Positions 9,073-17,978 of a DNA stretch of 64,000 bases are shown piece after piece (positions within the stretch are counted from its first letter, which is position 1; each line of letters begins with the position of its first letter). Origin of the DNA: UBA1952 sp965200035 (GTDB lineage: Bacteria; Bacteroidota; Bacteroidia; Chitinophagales; Chitinophagaceae); the NCBI GenBank assembly GCA_965200035.1, contig OZ241334.1, positions 186,001 through 250,000 on the forward strand. The letters are read 5' to 3'. Under the pieces are notes generated by a model. That model was not told the origin of the DNA. It did no database searches and worked only from the letters and a program-made list of their open reading frames with translations. A program made the position numbers and the translations under genes.

Positions 9073-11343
9073 TTAAAACTTGTACGCAGCCGTCAGCTTG
9101 ATGAAGAATGGGGTGCCCGGTGTGAAGCAAAGCTCCGATACCGGTGCAGGCTCATTGCGCAGACGCGTCTCTGTATCAAACTGTGCCTCGTTCCATTTCG
9201 TATTGAACAGGTTTTGAATCTGCAGCCCGAATTCATACCTCGGCTTAATATAATTGACCGCCGCATCGAAAACCGTGTAAGCAGGCGCAATTACAGAATT
9301 GTCTTCATTGGCCGCACGCTCGCCGAGGTGGCGGTAGCGCAGTGACGCGGACCACGGGCCTTTGTTTTTGTAAGTAACGCCACCAATCGTGGTGAAGCGC
9401 GGCGCCAGCGGTATATAGTCCTGTCCCGATGGCTCGTCTAAAGCGCGGGCATGAGTATAATTTAGGTCCACATCGAGGTACAGCCATTTGACCAGATCGT
9501 AGCGGCCTGAAAAATCGAAACCCATTCTGCGGGTGCGTCCGCTGGGCTCAACCACCGCTTCATCGCCTACATACACAAATTCCTGAGCAAGATCGAGCCG
9601 AAACACAGCGGCGGATAGCAGCAGCCTCGAATAGGGTTTAATCACGAAGCCCAAATCAGCGCTGTGGGCAAGCGGCAATACCTCCGATGGATTTTTCTGA
9701 ACCACTACACGGGTATCATTGGTATGAAAGCCAATACCATAGTTGAAGTACACGCGGCCTTCACGTCCGAAGTTGTAATAAATACCGGCCTTGGGACTGA
9801 ATGCATTCGTGGTTTTCGTATCGGGCTGGGCTTCCGGTTGCAACAAGTGATCTTGATAATTGTGAATGAAATAATCGAAGCGTGTACCGGCATTCAGCAC
9901 CAGCGATGGTAATAAATACACAGTCTGGTTTACATAGCCGTAAATGTTGGTCTCGTGAATATCGCCATAGGCCAGCCGTTGCAGCACCTCATCCATGTTG
10001 CGCGTATGGCTAAGCTCGCTGTTAGTTGTATTGTCGTTGCGGAAGCCTACGCCAGCCTGTGTTTTCATATCCAACTTGCCTACCCGGTAGCTGTTCGTGT
10101 AATCAGCATTGTAGCCCGCGAAAATGCGCTTCTCAGCCTGATGTATCTGATCGCCATTGACGGTATCATGCAGGAAAAAAGTGAAGTTGGAATACAGGCT
10201 GAAATCGTAATAGCCCGCATACAGGTTGGTCTTAAATGTGCTGTGCCGGTTGATGGATTGGGTATATTGAAGATTCAGATTGTACCTGCTGGTCTTTCCT
10301 CCTTCTTTATCGATCTCGCCAAAGCGGCCGATCAGGCCTTCTTCCACTGCACGCTCCGGTATCTGCCCGCTCGCATCCCAGGTTGAACTGAAGCCGGTTG
10401 CGGTAATGCTGAAAAGTTTGTTTTTATCAATCTGCTTTGTGTATTTGCCCGTAAGATTGATGCGGTTGAAATTCTGCGGGCGGTCAAAATAGCTTCTGTT
10501 GTAGGCATATTCACCGGCTATGTATGCGCCTTCATTACGCGCAGCCGCACCTTTTCCCAAAAGATTGATGGCTGCTACTGAACGGAAATAGCCATAGCTG
10601 CCACCTTCGAGTTTAATGAAGCTATTGTCCAAATACTTACGTGTCTTGAACTCGACCCAGCCGGCAGTAGCGAGGTTGCCTTTATCTATCTGGTACGGAC
10701 CTTTGCCAAAATCCATCTTCTCTACCAGCTCCGGTATCACAAAGTGAAGATCGGCATAGCCTTGTCCGTGTGCGTGCGATACCATGTTTACCGGCATCCC
10801 GTCCACACTTACATTGATATCTGTGCCGTGATCTATATCGAAGCCACGCAGAAACATCTGCTCTGCTTTACCACCACCCTGATGCTGGGAGATGAACAGT
10901 CCGGGAACAAGCCGCAGCAAATCCTGCGCAGTATTTATGGGCCGCAGTTTCAGATCAAGGCCGCTGACTGTGCTGTGTGTACCGTCTTTAGCAGCGTTTA
11001 CCACCACATTGCTCATTTGCATTCCACCTCTTTTCAGAATAATATCGAGGTCGGTAGTAATGCCATCTTCTACCTGAATGCTTTCCGTGACAGGCTCAAA
11101 ACCCAGCGCATTGATCTGCACACTGAACTTGCCTGCAGGAATGTCTTTGATAAAAAAAGCACCGAAGGCATCTGTAAGCGTACTGGCGCCCCGCTCTTTG
11201 ATAAAAATGTTGACTCCTTCCAGCGGCTTACCGGTAAGCCCATCATGCACGAATCCTTTGACGCTGCCCGAATGCGCCATTGCAATGCATGGAGCAAATA
11301 AAATGCACAGAATGATTGCGCACCTGAATAAATATGATTTCAT
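9073..11343 (-). CDS. TonB-dependent outer-membrane receptor
   Basis: 756 residues. Signal peptide of about 23 residues (cleavage before HSGSVKG), then a CarboxypepD_reg-like domain (about 25-110, with GFVHDGLTGKPLEGVNIFI), a plug domain (about 115-240; LRGFDIDHGTDINVSVDGMP) and a 22-strand-type barrel ending in AAYKF. These receptors import metal chelates, cofactors or glycans across the outer membrane using TonB energy. There is no SusD partner, so a small-molecule or metal substrate is more likely than a polysaccharide. It is the last gene of the DUF4331-HupE cluster, 136 bp after the small membrane protein; that gap contains only a weak CCTGCA/TGCAGG hairpin. Confidence 0.92.
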   Translation of the reverse strand: MKSYLFRCAIILCILFAPCIAMAHSGSVKGFVHDGLTGKPLEGVNIFIKERGASTLTDAFGAFFIKDIPAGKFSVQINALGFEPVTESIQVEDGITTDLDIILKRGGMQMSNVVVNAAKDGTHSTVSGLDLKLRPINTAQDLLRLVPGLFISQHQGGGKAEQMFLRGFDIDHGTDINVSVDGMPVNMVSHAHGQGYADLHFVIPELVEKMDFGKGPYQIDKGNLATAGWVEFKTRKYLDNSFIKLEGGSYGYFRSVAAINLLGKGAAARNEGAYIAGEYAYNRSYFDRPQNFNRINLTGKYTKQIDKNKLFSITATGFSSTWDASGQIPERAVEEGLIGRFGEIDKEGGKTSRYNLNLQYTQSINRHSTFKTNLYAGYYDFSLYSNFTFFLHDTVNGDQIHQAEKRIFAGYNADYTNSYRVGKLDMKTQAGVGFRNDNTTNSELSHTRNMDEVLQRLAYGDIHETNIYGYVNQTVYLLPSLVLNAGTRFDYFIHNYQDHLLQPEAQPDTKTTNAFSPKAGIYYNFGREGRVYFNYGIGFHTNDTRVVVQKNPSEVLPLAHSADLGFVIKPYSRLLLSAAVFRLDLAQEFVYVGDEAVVEPSGRTRRMGFDFSGRYDLVKWLYLDVDLNYTHARALDEPSGQDYIPLAPRFTTIGGVTYKNKGPWSASLRYRHLGERAANEDNSVIAPAYTVFDAAVNYIKPRYEFGLQIQNLFNTKWNEAQFDTETRLRNEPAPVSELCFTPGTPFFIKLTAAYKF

Positions 11344-11479
11344 AAAGAAAATTAAAGCATGAACTTAATCCTGCACCAAGGATGATGCAGGCAATGACAG
11401 CCGCTTCATGCTGTGATGAAGGGATGTAACATTGATTGTGCTGTTGCTGAACAAGCGTCAACAGACTATCAATGAGTGG

Positions 11480-11938
11480 TCATGCTTTGGGAGGGAGATC
11501 GTCCGGATCGTAGCAGGGCGTCGGGAATGCAGGAGCTACAATGCAGAAAACCGGACTGATGATGTTACTTACTTCTTGTGGAATAGATACAATATTGGCG
11601 ATGACGGCTACCTCGCTGGTATCCGCCTTCCATTTACCGGTTGCCTTCTGCTTCTCACCTTCTTTGGATAGTTTGCACAGCTCATAATGCACGTGCTCTT
11701 TGCCATTGAGCCGGTGTACTATTTTCAGGTGAATTTCTTTGTAGAATGTATGCGCCAGAAAATCGCTGATTACTGGCAGCGCAGGCTTCAGCATAAACAG
11801 CGCATAAGAAAACAGCAGCAGCTTCGACAGAAACCGAACACTTGCATTATGCAGCTTAGGTACAGGCGCAGCCCTTTCCGTTACCCGGAGTTCCGGATAA
11901 TTTAACTGTATGTAGGAAAGATAAAGCCTGCGAAACAT
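11480..11938 (-). CDS. Small membrane protein of unknown function
   Basis: 152 residues. One clear hydrophobic helix (about residues 36-58, KLLLFSYALFMLKPALPVIS) follows a charged N-terminus, and the remainder is soluble-like with KIVHRLNGKEHVHYEL and a Cys- and Pro-rich tail (PVFCIVAPAFPTPCYDPDD). No family recognised. It starts 23 bp after the HupE-like gene's stop and shares its strand, so it is probably co-transcribed between HupE and the TonB receptor. The His/Cys content would suit metal handling, but that is a guess. Confidence 0.65.
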   Translation of the reverse strand: MFRRLYLSYIQLNYPELRVTERAAPVPKLHNASVRFLSKLLLFSYALFMLKPALPVISDFLAHTFYKEIHLKIVHRLNGKEHVHYELCKLSKEGEKQKATGKWKADTSEVAVIANIVSIPQEVSNIISPVFCIVAPAFPTPCYDPDDLPPKA

Positions 11939-11961
11939 GCGCTCTTAGAAAGCTGTATGCA

Positions 11962-12615
11962 CTAAGTGAAAAAAATGCGTTCAATGGTCCAGTAAGTAGC
12001 GATCAGGGCAATAATTATAGAAGCCGGCACTACAATGCGCCGTCTGTACCAAACTTTTTTACCGAATGTTCTGGCCACAAATAAATACATGATGATGATG
12101 ATCGTGAGCTGTCCTAATTCTACTCCTACGTTAAATGCAACAAGCGCTTCCGCAAATGCATATTGCGGCATCCCTGCACCGGCTATAGAAGCGGCAAAAC
12201 CCATTCCATGTACTAAGCCAAACAAAAAAACCATCACAAAGCGCCAGGGCTTTACACGGTCTGAAAAAATATTCTCTACTGCAAGAAATACAATGGACAA
12301 AGCAATCAGCGGTTCGATAATGTTGGCCGGAGGCTTGATAACTCCATACATTGCCAGCCCAAGCGTTATGGAGTGGGCAACTGTAAACATCGTAGCCTGC
12401 AGGATGATCGGCTTCAGGTGCTTATTGAGCAGAAAAATGCACAGGATAAACAGGATATGATCCAGCCCTTCGGGAATGATGTGCTGGTATCCCATGCGCA
12501 GGTAATTCCAGAACACCTGTGTCTTGGGCAATTCATCCGGGTTGTAATCGATGACGTGCGCCACCGCCGGAAATACCGCTATCGGCAGCAATAATAAAAG
12601 AATCGATTTCTTCAT
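11962..12615 (-). CDS. HupE/UreJ-like membrane protein
   Basis: 217 residues from the ATG at 12615; a GTG one codon earlier overlaps the stop of the upstream TPR gene. A signal peptide ends at AVA, giving a mature protein starting HVIDYN. About six membrane helices follow, with the HupE/UreJ signatures EGLDHILF and AHSITLGL. The family is linked to nickel or cobalt supply to hydrogenase and urease; this shorter type is found in Bacteroidota outside such operons, and no urease or hydrogenase gene is in this window. It is translationally coupled to the TPR gene (TAGTGATG). Inner-membrane metal permease is the most likely role. Confidence 0.85.
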   Translation of the reverse strand: MKKSILLLLLPIAVFPAVAHVIDYNPDELPKTQVFWNYLRMGYQHIIPEGLDHILFILCIFLLNKHLKPIILQATMFTVAHSITLGLAMYGVIKPPANIIEPLIALSIVFLAVENIFSDRVKPWRFVMVFLFGLVHGMGFAASIAGAGMPQYAFAEALVAFNVGVELGQLTIIIIMYLFVARTFGKKVWYRRRIVVPASIIIALIATYWTIERIFFT

Positions 12616-12617
12616 CA

Positions 12618-13976
12618 CTACTGGTGCTCTGCATTGATCACACGTTGATCTATATACGGTGATATGCTCAGTGCCAGCTTGCGGGTAGTATCTGCGCGCA
12701 CCTGCGATCCGGCTTTAGCATAGATCAGCGCATTTTTATACAGCAGATTGGCATTGCGCATATGCGTAATGTCCGTCTTAGCAGCATACTGCTGTGCCCC
12801 TGCGAAATCTCCTTTCGAAAAGTAAATCCAGGCCATAAGATCATTGGCATCTATATTGGATGGCCGCATGTCATAGTCTTTTTTAGCGTAAGTCAACGCC
12901 TTATCATAGTCCCTTATATTCAGGTAAGCCAGCGCCAGCTCACGATTGCCGTTGTGCGGCACGGCAGCATTTTTTACTTGCTCCTGTTCGGATTTCTCCA
13001 GCAGATCTACTACATCATGACGGGTTTTGTTTGCTTTCTCCGCATCGCCCTTCAATTCATAGAGGTCTGCGAGGTAGGATACAAATGATGATTCGCCCAG
13101 TACATGAATGGCCGCCTTAGTATAATTAATGGCAGTGTCATAGCTTTTTTGCGCGCGCGCAATTTTAGCAAGCCCCATCTCCGCATAAGGATAATCAGGA
13201 CGATAAGCCAGTGCTGTTCTGTAAGTATAGGATGCGCTGTCGAGGCTGCCGGTATTCAGGTAAAGATCGCCGAGATTGACCCGCGCCCATTCTGTCTGCT
13301 CCATGCCCGGAACGCCTGCATCCACTGCCATTTTCATTGCATCTATAGCACCACGGTTATCGCCGTAAATCTGGCGCAGGTAAGATGCACGTGAGTAAGA
13401 GCGCAGATCGGGGCGGATACCCAGCATCTGATCACAGGCTTTGACGGCTTCATCATAATGACCTAACTCAACATTGGCATCTACCAGCGCACCATAAAGT
13501 CCGGCATTGAAGCTATTGATGGCCATTCCTTCCTTGGCTACATCGAGCGCCTGCTGAAACTGATGCATATTGAGCAGTACAGTAGATTTTAAGCTAAGCG
13601 CCTGAAAGCGCTGATCCTGTGTGACCACCTCGCCATTCAATGCTTTGTCCAGCACTTTAATGGAAGCATTGCTGTAATAGCTGCTGTTTCCGGTAATTCG
13701 GCCTTCCATAATGTAGGCTGTAGCCAGATTAAGGTATGCCTGTACATCGCCGGTGTCTGCCTTCAGCTTGGCGACAGCGTTGTTATAAGTTTCGCGGATA
13801 GAATGGTATTCGCCGAGTGTATCAGCGGCATTCTTGCGTGCTACCAGCATCGGAATACGAACGCCATTGACATTCATTTCATCCTTGCCATTGTGCTGAT
13901 CGCCGCAGGAAGTAAGAGAAAGTGTAAGAGAGGAACTAAGCAGTACAAGCAGCACTGCCCGGATAATACGGTACAT
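12618..13976 (-). CDS. TPR-repeat lipoprotein
   Basis: 452 residues. Signal peptide with lipobox LTSC (Cys24). From about residue 65 to the end there are roughly nine or ten tetratricopeptide units, for example DVQAYLNLATAYIMEGRITGN and YPYAEMGLAKIARAQKSYDTA. TPR lipoproteins act as scaffolds in the periplasm. The gene begins a unit with HupE, the small membrane protein and TonB receptor, and lies downstream of the DUF4331 genes but separated from them by a terminator hairpin at 14034-14069. Confidence 0.88.
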   Translation of the reverse strand: MYRIIRAVLLVLLSSSLTLSLTSCGDQHNGKDEMNVNGVRIPMLVARKNAADTLGEYHSIRETYNNAVAKLKADTGDVQAYLNLATAYIMEGRITGNSSYYSNASIKVLDKALNGEVVTQDQRFQALSLKSTVLLNMHQFQQALDVAKEGMAINSFNAGLYGALVDANVELGHYDEAVKACDQMLGIRPDLRSYSRASYLRQIYGDNRGAIDAMKMAVDAGVPGMEQTEWARVNLGDLYLNTGSLDSASYTYRTALAYRPDYPYAEMGLAKIARAQKSYDTAINYTKAAIHVLGESSFVSYLADLYELKGDAEKANKTRHDVVDLLEKSEQEQVKNAAVPHNGNRELALAYLNIRDYDKALTYAKKDYDMRPSNIDANDLMAWIYFSKGDFAGAQQYAAKTDITHMRNANLLYKNALIYAKAGSQVRADTTRKLALSISPYIDQRVINAEHQ

Positions 13977-14033
13977 GGTGTGTGATTTTTTTGATTGGCT
14001 GGTAAAAGATAGTCAACTAAAGGCAGAGCTCAT

Positions 14034-14069
14034 AAAAAAGGGAGCAGCATGTTGTGTAATGCTGCTCCC
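14034..14069 (-). terminator. Terminator after the DUF4331 genes
   Basis: An 11-bp stem (GGGAGCAGCAT, 14040-14050, with ATGCTGCTCCC, 14059-14069) with an 8-nt loop. On the minus strand it is followed by a six-base T-run (A-run at 14034-14039). It begins 15 nt after the DUF4331 stop and lies 58 nt before the TPR gene, so it divides the cluster or acts as a partial terminator. Confidence 0.85.
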
Positions 14070-14084
14070 TGTAAGCTGATAAAA

Positions 14085-16145
14085 TTAATTGGTCTTCGTA
14101 ATCTTCACGGACTGCATATCTGCACCGTTTACATTCAGGCGGCTAAAGTAGATACCTGCTGCATTGGTGCTGTTGCTCCACTGAACAGTGTGCTCACCGG
14201 CAGGCTGATTGCCTTCTTCGATGCGCTGAACCAGGCGGCCGTTGATGTCCATAATATCTATACGTACACTACCCGGAGATGCAATCTTATACTTGAAAGA
14301 TATCTGGCTGCGGAATGGATTCGGATAAGCTACCATAGCAGCATCAGGCGCAGAAATATTCAGGCTGTTGATACCAGTGGTTGGTGGTGCAGAATAGCTA
14401 TTGCCAACAAAACCGCTCCAAGGCTGCTGTATATAAGGCATACAAGCCTGGAATGTAGTATCGTTCTTGATAACACCTGCATTGAAGCCGAGCGTAGATG
14501 CGAGCTGTGGTGTAACAGGATTACCACCGATCGTATAGTCATCATACCAAAGGCCGATAGCAGCAAGAGCTACGCCACCTACAGCTTGTAGTTCAATAGT
14601 TGTTACATCATCTTCCAGACGACGGCCGTTCGGGAAGCCATCCATGTTCGGAATGTTCTGAATGCTGGCAGTTGTATTAAAGCGTGCATCAGTCAATCCA
14701 AGCACGGCGGCCTTTACGATACCGAGCGATGAGAAGTCAGCGCTGTTACGTGGTGTAACAGGCACAGCCATGTTCAGGCGAAGCATATCACTCAGCGTAG
14801 GCAGGAAGTTGTTGATAAATGGCTTACCTGCAGACAATGGATTGCCCGGAGTCTTGGTAGTAGCCAGTTGATAAGGTGCAAGATTAGGTACACCGGTATA
14901 GAAGATCGGCAGGATATCTACAGCACGTGGGCTGGTAGCATCAGGCAACAGAATGTCACCAAAGCCAGATCCGCCACCGCTTGGGCCGGGAGCCAATGCA
15001 GTGCCATTCAGCGCAGCATTACCTTTTAGCACATACAAGCCAGGGTGACCATTACGGAAGTCAACATTGCCTAAGCTGGTTGGTGATGCACTTTGTACAC
15101 GCAATGCTGCCAGGCCGGGAACCGCGCCACCAAATTGTGAGTTGTCCATATACAGAGCAAGCTCAGGATTCTTGAAGTTGGCTGCATAGTTCAGATCACC
15201 GGTATAAGGATTAGTGCTGTTCCAGCGGTCTTTCTGACCAATTGGAATAATAGCCTCATTAGTCAATGGCATACCCAGACGGGAGATCTGAATATAATTG
15301 CCGGATACTGCTGGTGGTGTACCATTTGTATTCAGCGTAGTAATCTGAGGACGGCTTGCAGAAGCCCATACACCAATCACGAAGTCCGGATCAAGGATAG
15401 TGGTAGCCTGAGTTACAGCCTTGCCATCTTTCTGCAGAGAAGTGATCGGCACTTCCAGTACAATAGAATGAACGTTATACTTAGCCAGACCATCACGACC
15501 AGGATTGCGGAAATTACCTACATCAAACGCACCACCAAGATCTACAAAGAATGGATCATCAGCAGGACCAGCGAATACTTTTTCACCAGTGGTTGCAGTG
15601 GTAATAGCCGCATTCATAAGCGTACCGTAGTCAGGCTTGTTAAGACCTGCTGCGCCTTTGATAGAGCGCGGACCGATGTTGTTCGGCGGCACTATTCCGC
15701 CATTTACAACAGTAGTGAACGTCTGTCCACCATCAGTGCTTTTTTCGCAGATGTAAGTGGTCTTCTGATTTTGCTTGCCGAGGCGGATATTGAAGAACGT
15801 AGTCGGGTCTTCATTCGCTACGGTGAAGGTGAAGCGATATGTAATATCATCTCCATTACCCGGACCTATAGTTGACTTATTCTTTACGTGAATTTCGTAG
15901 CGGATGTTCTGCCCGAATGTGTAATAGTTAGGTCCGCCTTGTGGTAACTGAAACGGGATATAGTTGGCGATGATCACAATCTTGCTGCTGTCGCAGGGAC
16001 TGCGGAATGCATATACGTCCGTATTATCTGCCTGAGGATCGGCAGCAATGAGCGGTGCCTCCCGGTGTGACGACGCAAGCGCCTGTGTGAACGGCACAGC
16101 GCATAACGCTGTAGCCAGTAAAAATTTATTTAGAATATTTTTCAT
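14085..16145 (-). CDS. DUF4331 protein with T9SS type A sorting domain
   Basis: 686 residues. Signal peptide cleaved probably at QALA, leaving a mature N-terminus SSHREAPLIAADP, the conserved DUF4331 start. DUF4331 spans about residues 25-600. After PYIQQPWSGF a short linker leads to a T9SS type A domain (about 605-686; AYPNPFRSQISFKYKI, MDINGRLVQ, GIYFSRLNVNG, VKITK), so it should be exported and attached to or released from the cell surface. The function of DUF4331 is unknown. It is the second of two tandem paralogues, 33 bp after the first, with long stretches of near-identical DNA between them. Confidence 0.92.
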   Translation of the reverse strand: MKNILNKFLLATALCAVPFTQALASSHREAPLIAADPQADNTDVYAFRSPCDSSKIVIIANYIPFQLPQGGPNYYTFGQNIRYEIHVKNKSTIGPGNGDDITYRFTFTVANEDPTTFFNIRLGKQNQKTTYICEKSTDGGQTFTTVVNGGIVPPNNIGPRSIKGAAGLNKPDYGTLMNAAITTATTGEKVFAGPADDPFFVDLGGAFDVGNFRNPGRDGLAKYNVHSIVLEVPITSLQKDGKAVTQATTILDPDFVIGVWASASRPQITTLNTNGTPPAVSGNYIQISRLGMPLTNEAIIPIGQKDRWNSTNPYTGDLNYAANFKNPELALYMDNSQFGGAVPGLAALRVQSASPTSLGNVDFRNGHPGLYVLKGNAALNGTALAPGPSGGGSGFGDILLPDATSPRAVDILPIFYTGVPNLAPYQLATTKTPGNPLSAGKPFINNFLPTLSDMLRLNMAVPVTPRNSADFSSLGIVKAAVLGLTDARFNTTASIQNIPNMDGFPNGRRLEDDVTTIELQAVGGVALAAIGLWYDDYTIGGNPVTPQLASTLGFNAGVIKNDTTFQACMPYIQQPWSGFVGNSYSAPPTTGINSLNISAPDAAMVAYPNPFRSQISFKYKIASPGSVRIDIMDINGRLVQRIEEGNQPAGEHTVQWSNSTNAAGIYFSRLNVNGADMQSVKITKTN

Positions 16146-16178
16146 GACGAATATTTGTTTGGCTATGTGGTGAATGGA

Positions 16179-17978
16179 TTACTGGCGCTCAGCAAGTGTG
16201 TGATCGAAACCTCTCCATGGCTGTTGCACATAAGGGAAGGATGCCTGAAGCGTAGTGTCGTTCTTTGTAGGACCGCCGGTAAATGAAATAGTACGAACCA
16301 GACGCGGAGTAAGCGGGCTGCCACCAATGGTATAGTCATCATACCAGAGACCGATAGCAGCAAGGGCTACACCACCTACAGCTTGTAGTTCAATCGTTGT
16401 TACGTCATCTTCCAGACGACGGCCGTTCGGGAAGCCATCCATGTTCGGAATATTCTGCATACCTGTAGTACCGTTAAAGCGGGTATCAGTCAATCCAAGT
16501 ACAGCAGCCTTTACGATACCAAGCGATGAGAAGTCAGCGCTGTTACGCGGCGTAACGGGTACGGCCATGTTCAGGCGAAGCATATCACCCAGCGTAGGCA
16601 GGAAGTTGTTGATGAATGGCTTACCTGCAGACAATGGATTGCCAGCGGTTTTACCGGTAGCCAGTTGGTAAGGTGCAAGGTTAGGTACACCTGTAAAGAA
16701 GATTGGCAGAATATCTACAGCACGTGGGCTGACAGAATCCGGCAGCAGAATATCGCCGAAGCCTGTGCCACCACCACTTGGGCCAGGAGCCAGGGCAGTG
16801 CCGTTCAGCGCAGCATTACCTTTCAGTACATAGAGACCAGGCTGGCCATTACGGAAATCTACTTTACCGAGAATGGTTGGTGATGCACTCTGGATACGCA
16901 GAGCGCCGAGCGCAGGTACTGCAGTGCCATACTGTGAATCGTCCATGTACAGCGCCAGCTCAGGATTCTTGAACGATGGAGCAAACTGCAGGTCATTGCC
17001 GGCGTAAGGAGTAGTAGCGTTGAAGATATCCTTCATACCGATTGGTATTACTACTTCATTGGTCAGCGGCATACCAAGGCGGGACACCTGTACATAGTTA
17101 CCAGTATAAGTGCGTGTACCATCGTTAGCCAGCGTCTTGATCTGCTGACGGCTTGCAGAAGCCCATACACCAATCACGAAATCGCCATCGAGAATGTTGG
17201 CTGCCTGTGAAACAGACTTGCCGTCTTTCTGCAACATAGAAATCGGAATCTTCAAAGCGATGCTGTGCACATTGTATCGTGCAAGGCCATCTTTGGTAGG
17301 ATTGGTAGTATTGCCGCTCGGGCGGAAATTGCCGAGATCGAATGCACCACCGAGATCCACGAAGAACGGATCGTCAGCAGGACCGGCAAATACTTTTTCG
17401 CCACCTGCGCCGGTAGCAATAGCTGCCTGCATGAGCGTAGCGTAATTCGGCTGACCGAGGCCTACTGTAGTATTTTCAATAGAGCGCGGGCCGATATTGT
17501 TAGGTGGTACAATGCCGTTGGCAACAACTGTTGTGAAGGTCGCGCCGCCATCAGTACTTTTTTCACAGATGTAAGTGGTCTTCAGATTTTGCTTGCCCAG
17601 GCGAATATTGAAGAACGTAGTAGTATCCTGATTCGTTTGGGAGAAGGTGAAGCGATAAGTAATATCGTCACCATTACCAGGGCTGGCTGTAGCCTTGTTC
17701 TTGATATGAATCTCGTAGCGTACCCGCGGGCTGAAGTTGTAATAATTTGGCCCGCCATCAGGTAACTGGAATGGAATGTAGTTGGCAATGATAGTAACAG
17801 TGTTGGTGTCATCCGGTGAGCGGAAGGCATACACATCGGTGTTGTCTGCATAAGGATCGTAGGCGATCAACGGCGCCTCACGGTGACTGGATGCACGGCC
17901 CGGAGTAGCAAACCCCAGGAAGCCCAATGCAAGGGCGGTAGCAACCAGACTTTTTTTCAAAAATCGATTTTTGGTCAT
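16179..17978 (-). CDS. DUF4331 protein without sorting domain
   Basis: 599 residues, paralogous to the next gene downstream over its whole length. Signal peptide ends at PGRA, again directly followed by SSHREAPLIA. It stops soon after PYVQQPWRGF, with a short unrelated tail DHTLAERQ, exactly where the paralogue starts its linker and T9SS domain. It should therefore stay in the periplasm or leave by another route. It is the first gene of the minus-strand cluster; the 284-bp region upstream is shared with the divergent T9SS protein and has no strong promoter match. Confidence 0.92.
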   Translation of the reverse strand: MTKNRFLKKSLVATALALGFLGFATPGRASSHREAPLIAYDPYADNTDVYAFRSPDDTNTVTIIANYIPFQLPDGGPNYYNFSPRVRYEIHIKNKATASPGNGDDITYRFTFSQTNQDTTTFFNIRLGKQNLKTTYICEKSTDGGATFTTVVANGIVPPNNIGPRSIENTTVGLGQPNYATLMQAAIATGAGGEKVFAGPADDPFFVDLGGAFDLGNFRPSGNTTNPTKDGLARYNVHSIALKIPISMLQKDGKSVSQAANILDGDFVIGVWASASRQQIKTLANDGTRTYTGNYVQVSRLGMPLTNEVVIPIGMKDIFNATTPYAGNDLQFAPSFKNPELALYMDDSQYGTAVPALGALRIQSASPTILGKVDFRNGQPGLYVLKGNAALNGTALAPGPSGGGTGFGDILLPDSVSPRAVDILPIFFTGVPNLAPYQLATGKTAGNPLSAGKPFINNFLPTLGDMLRLNMAVPVTPRNSADFSSLGIVKAAVLGLTDTRFNGTTGMQNIPNMDGFPNGRRLEDDVTTIELQAVGGVALAAIGLWYDDYTIGGSPLTPRLVRTISFTGGPTKNDTTLQASFPYVQQPWRGFDHTLAERQ

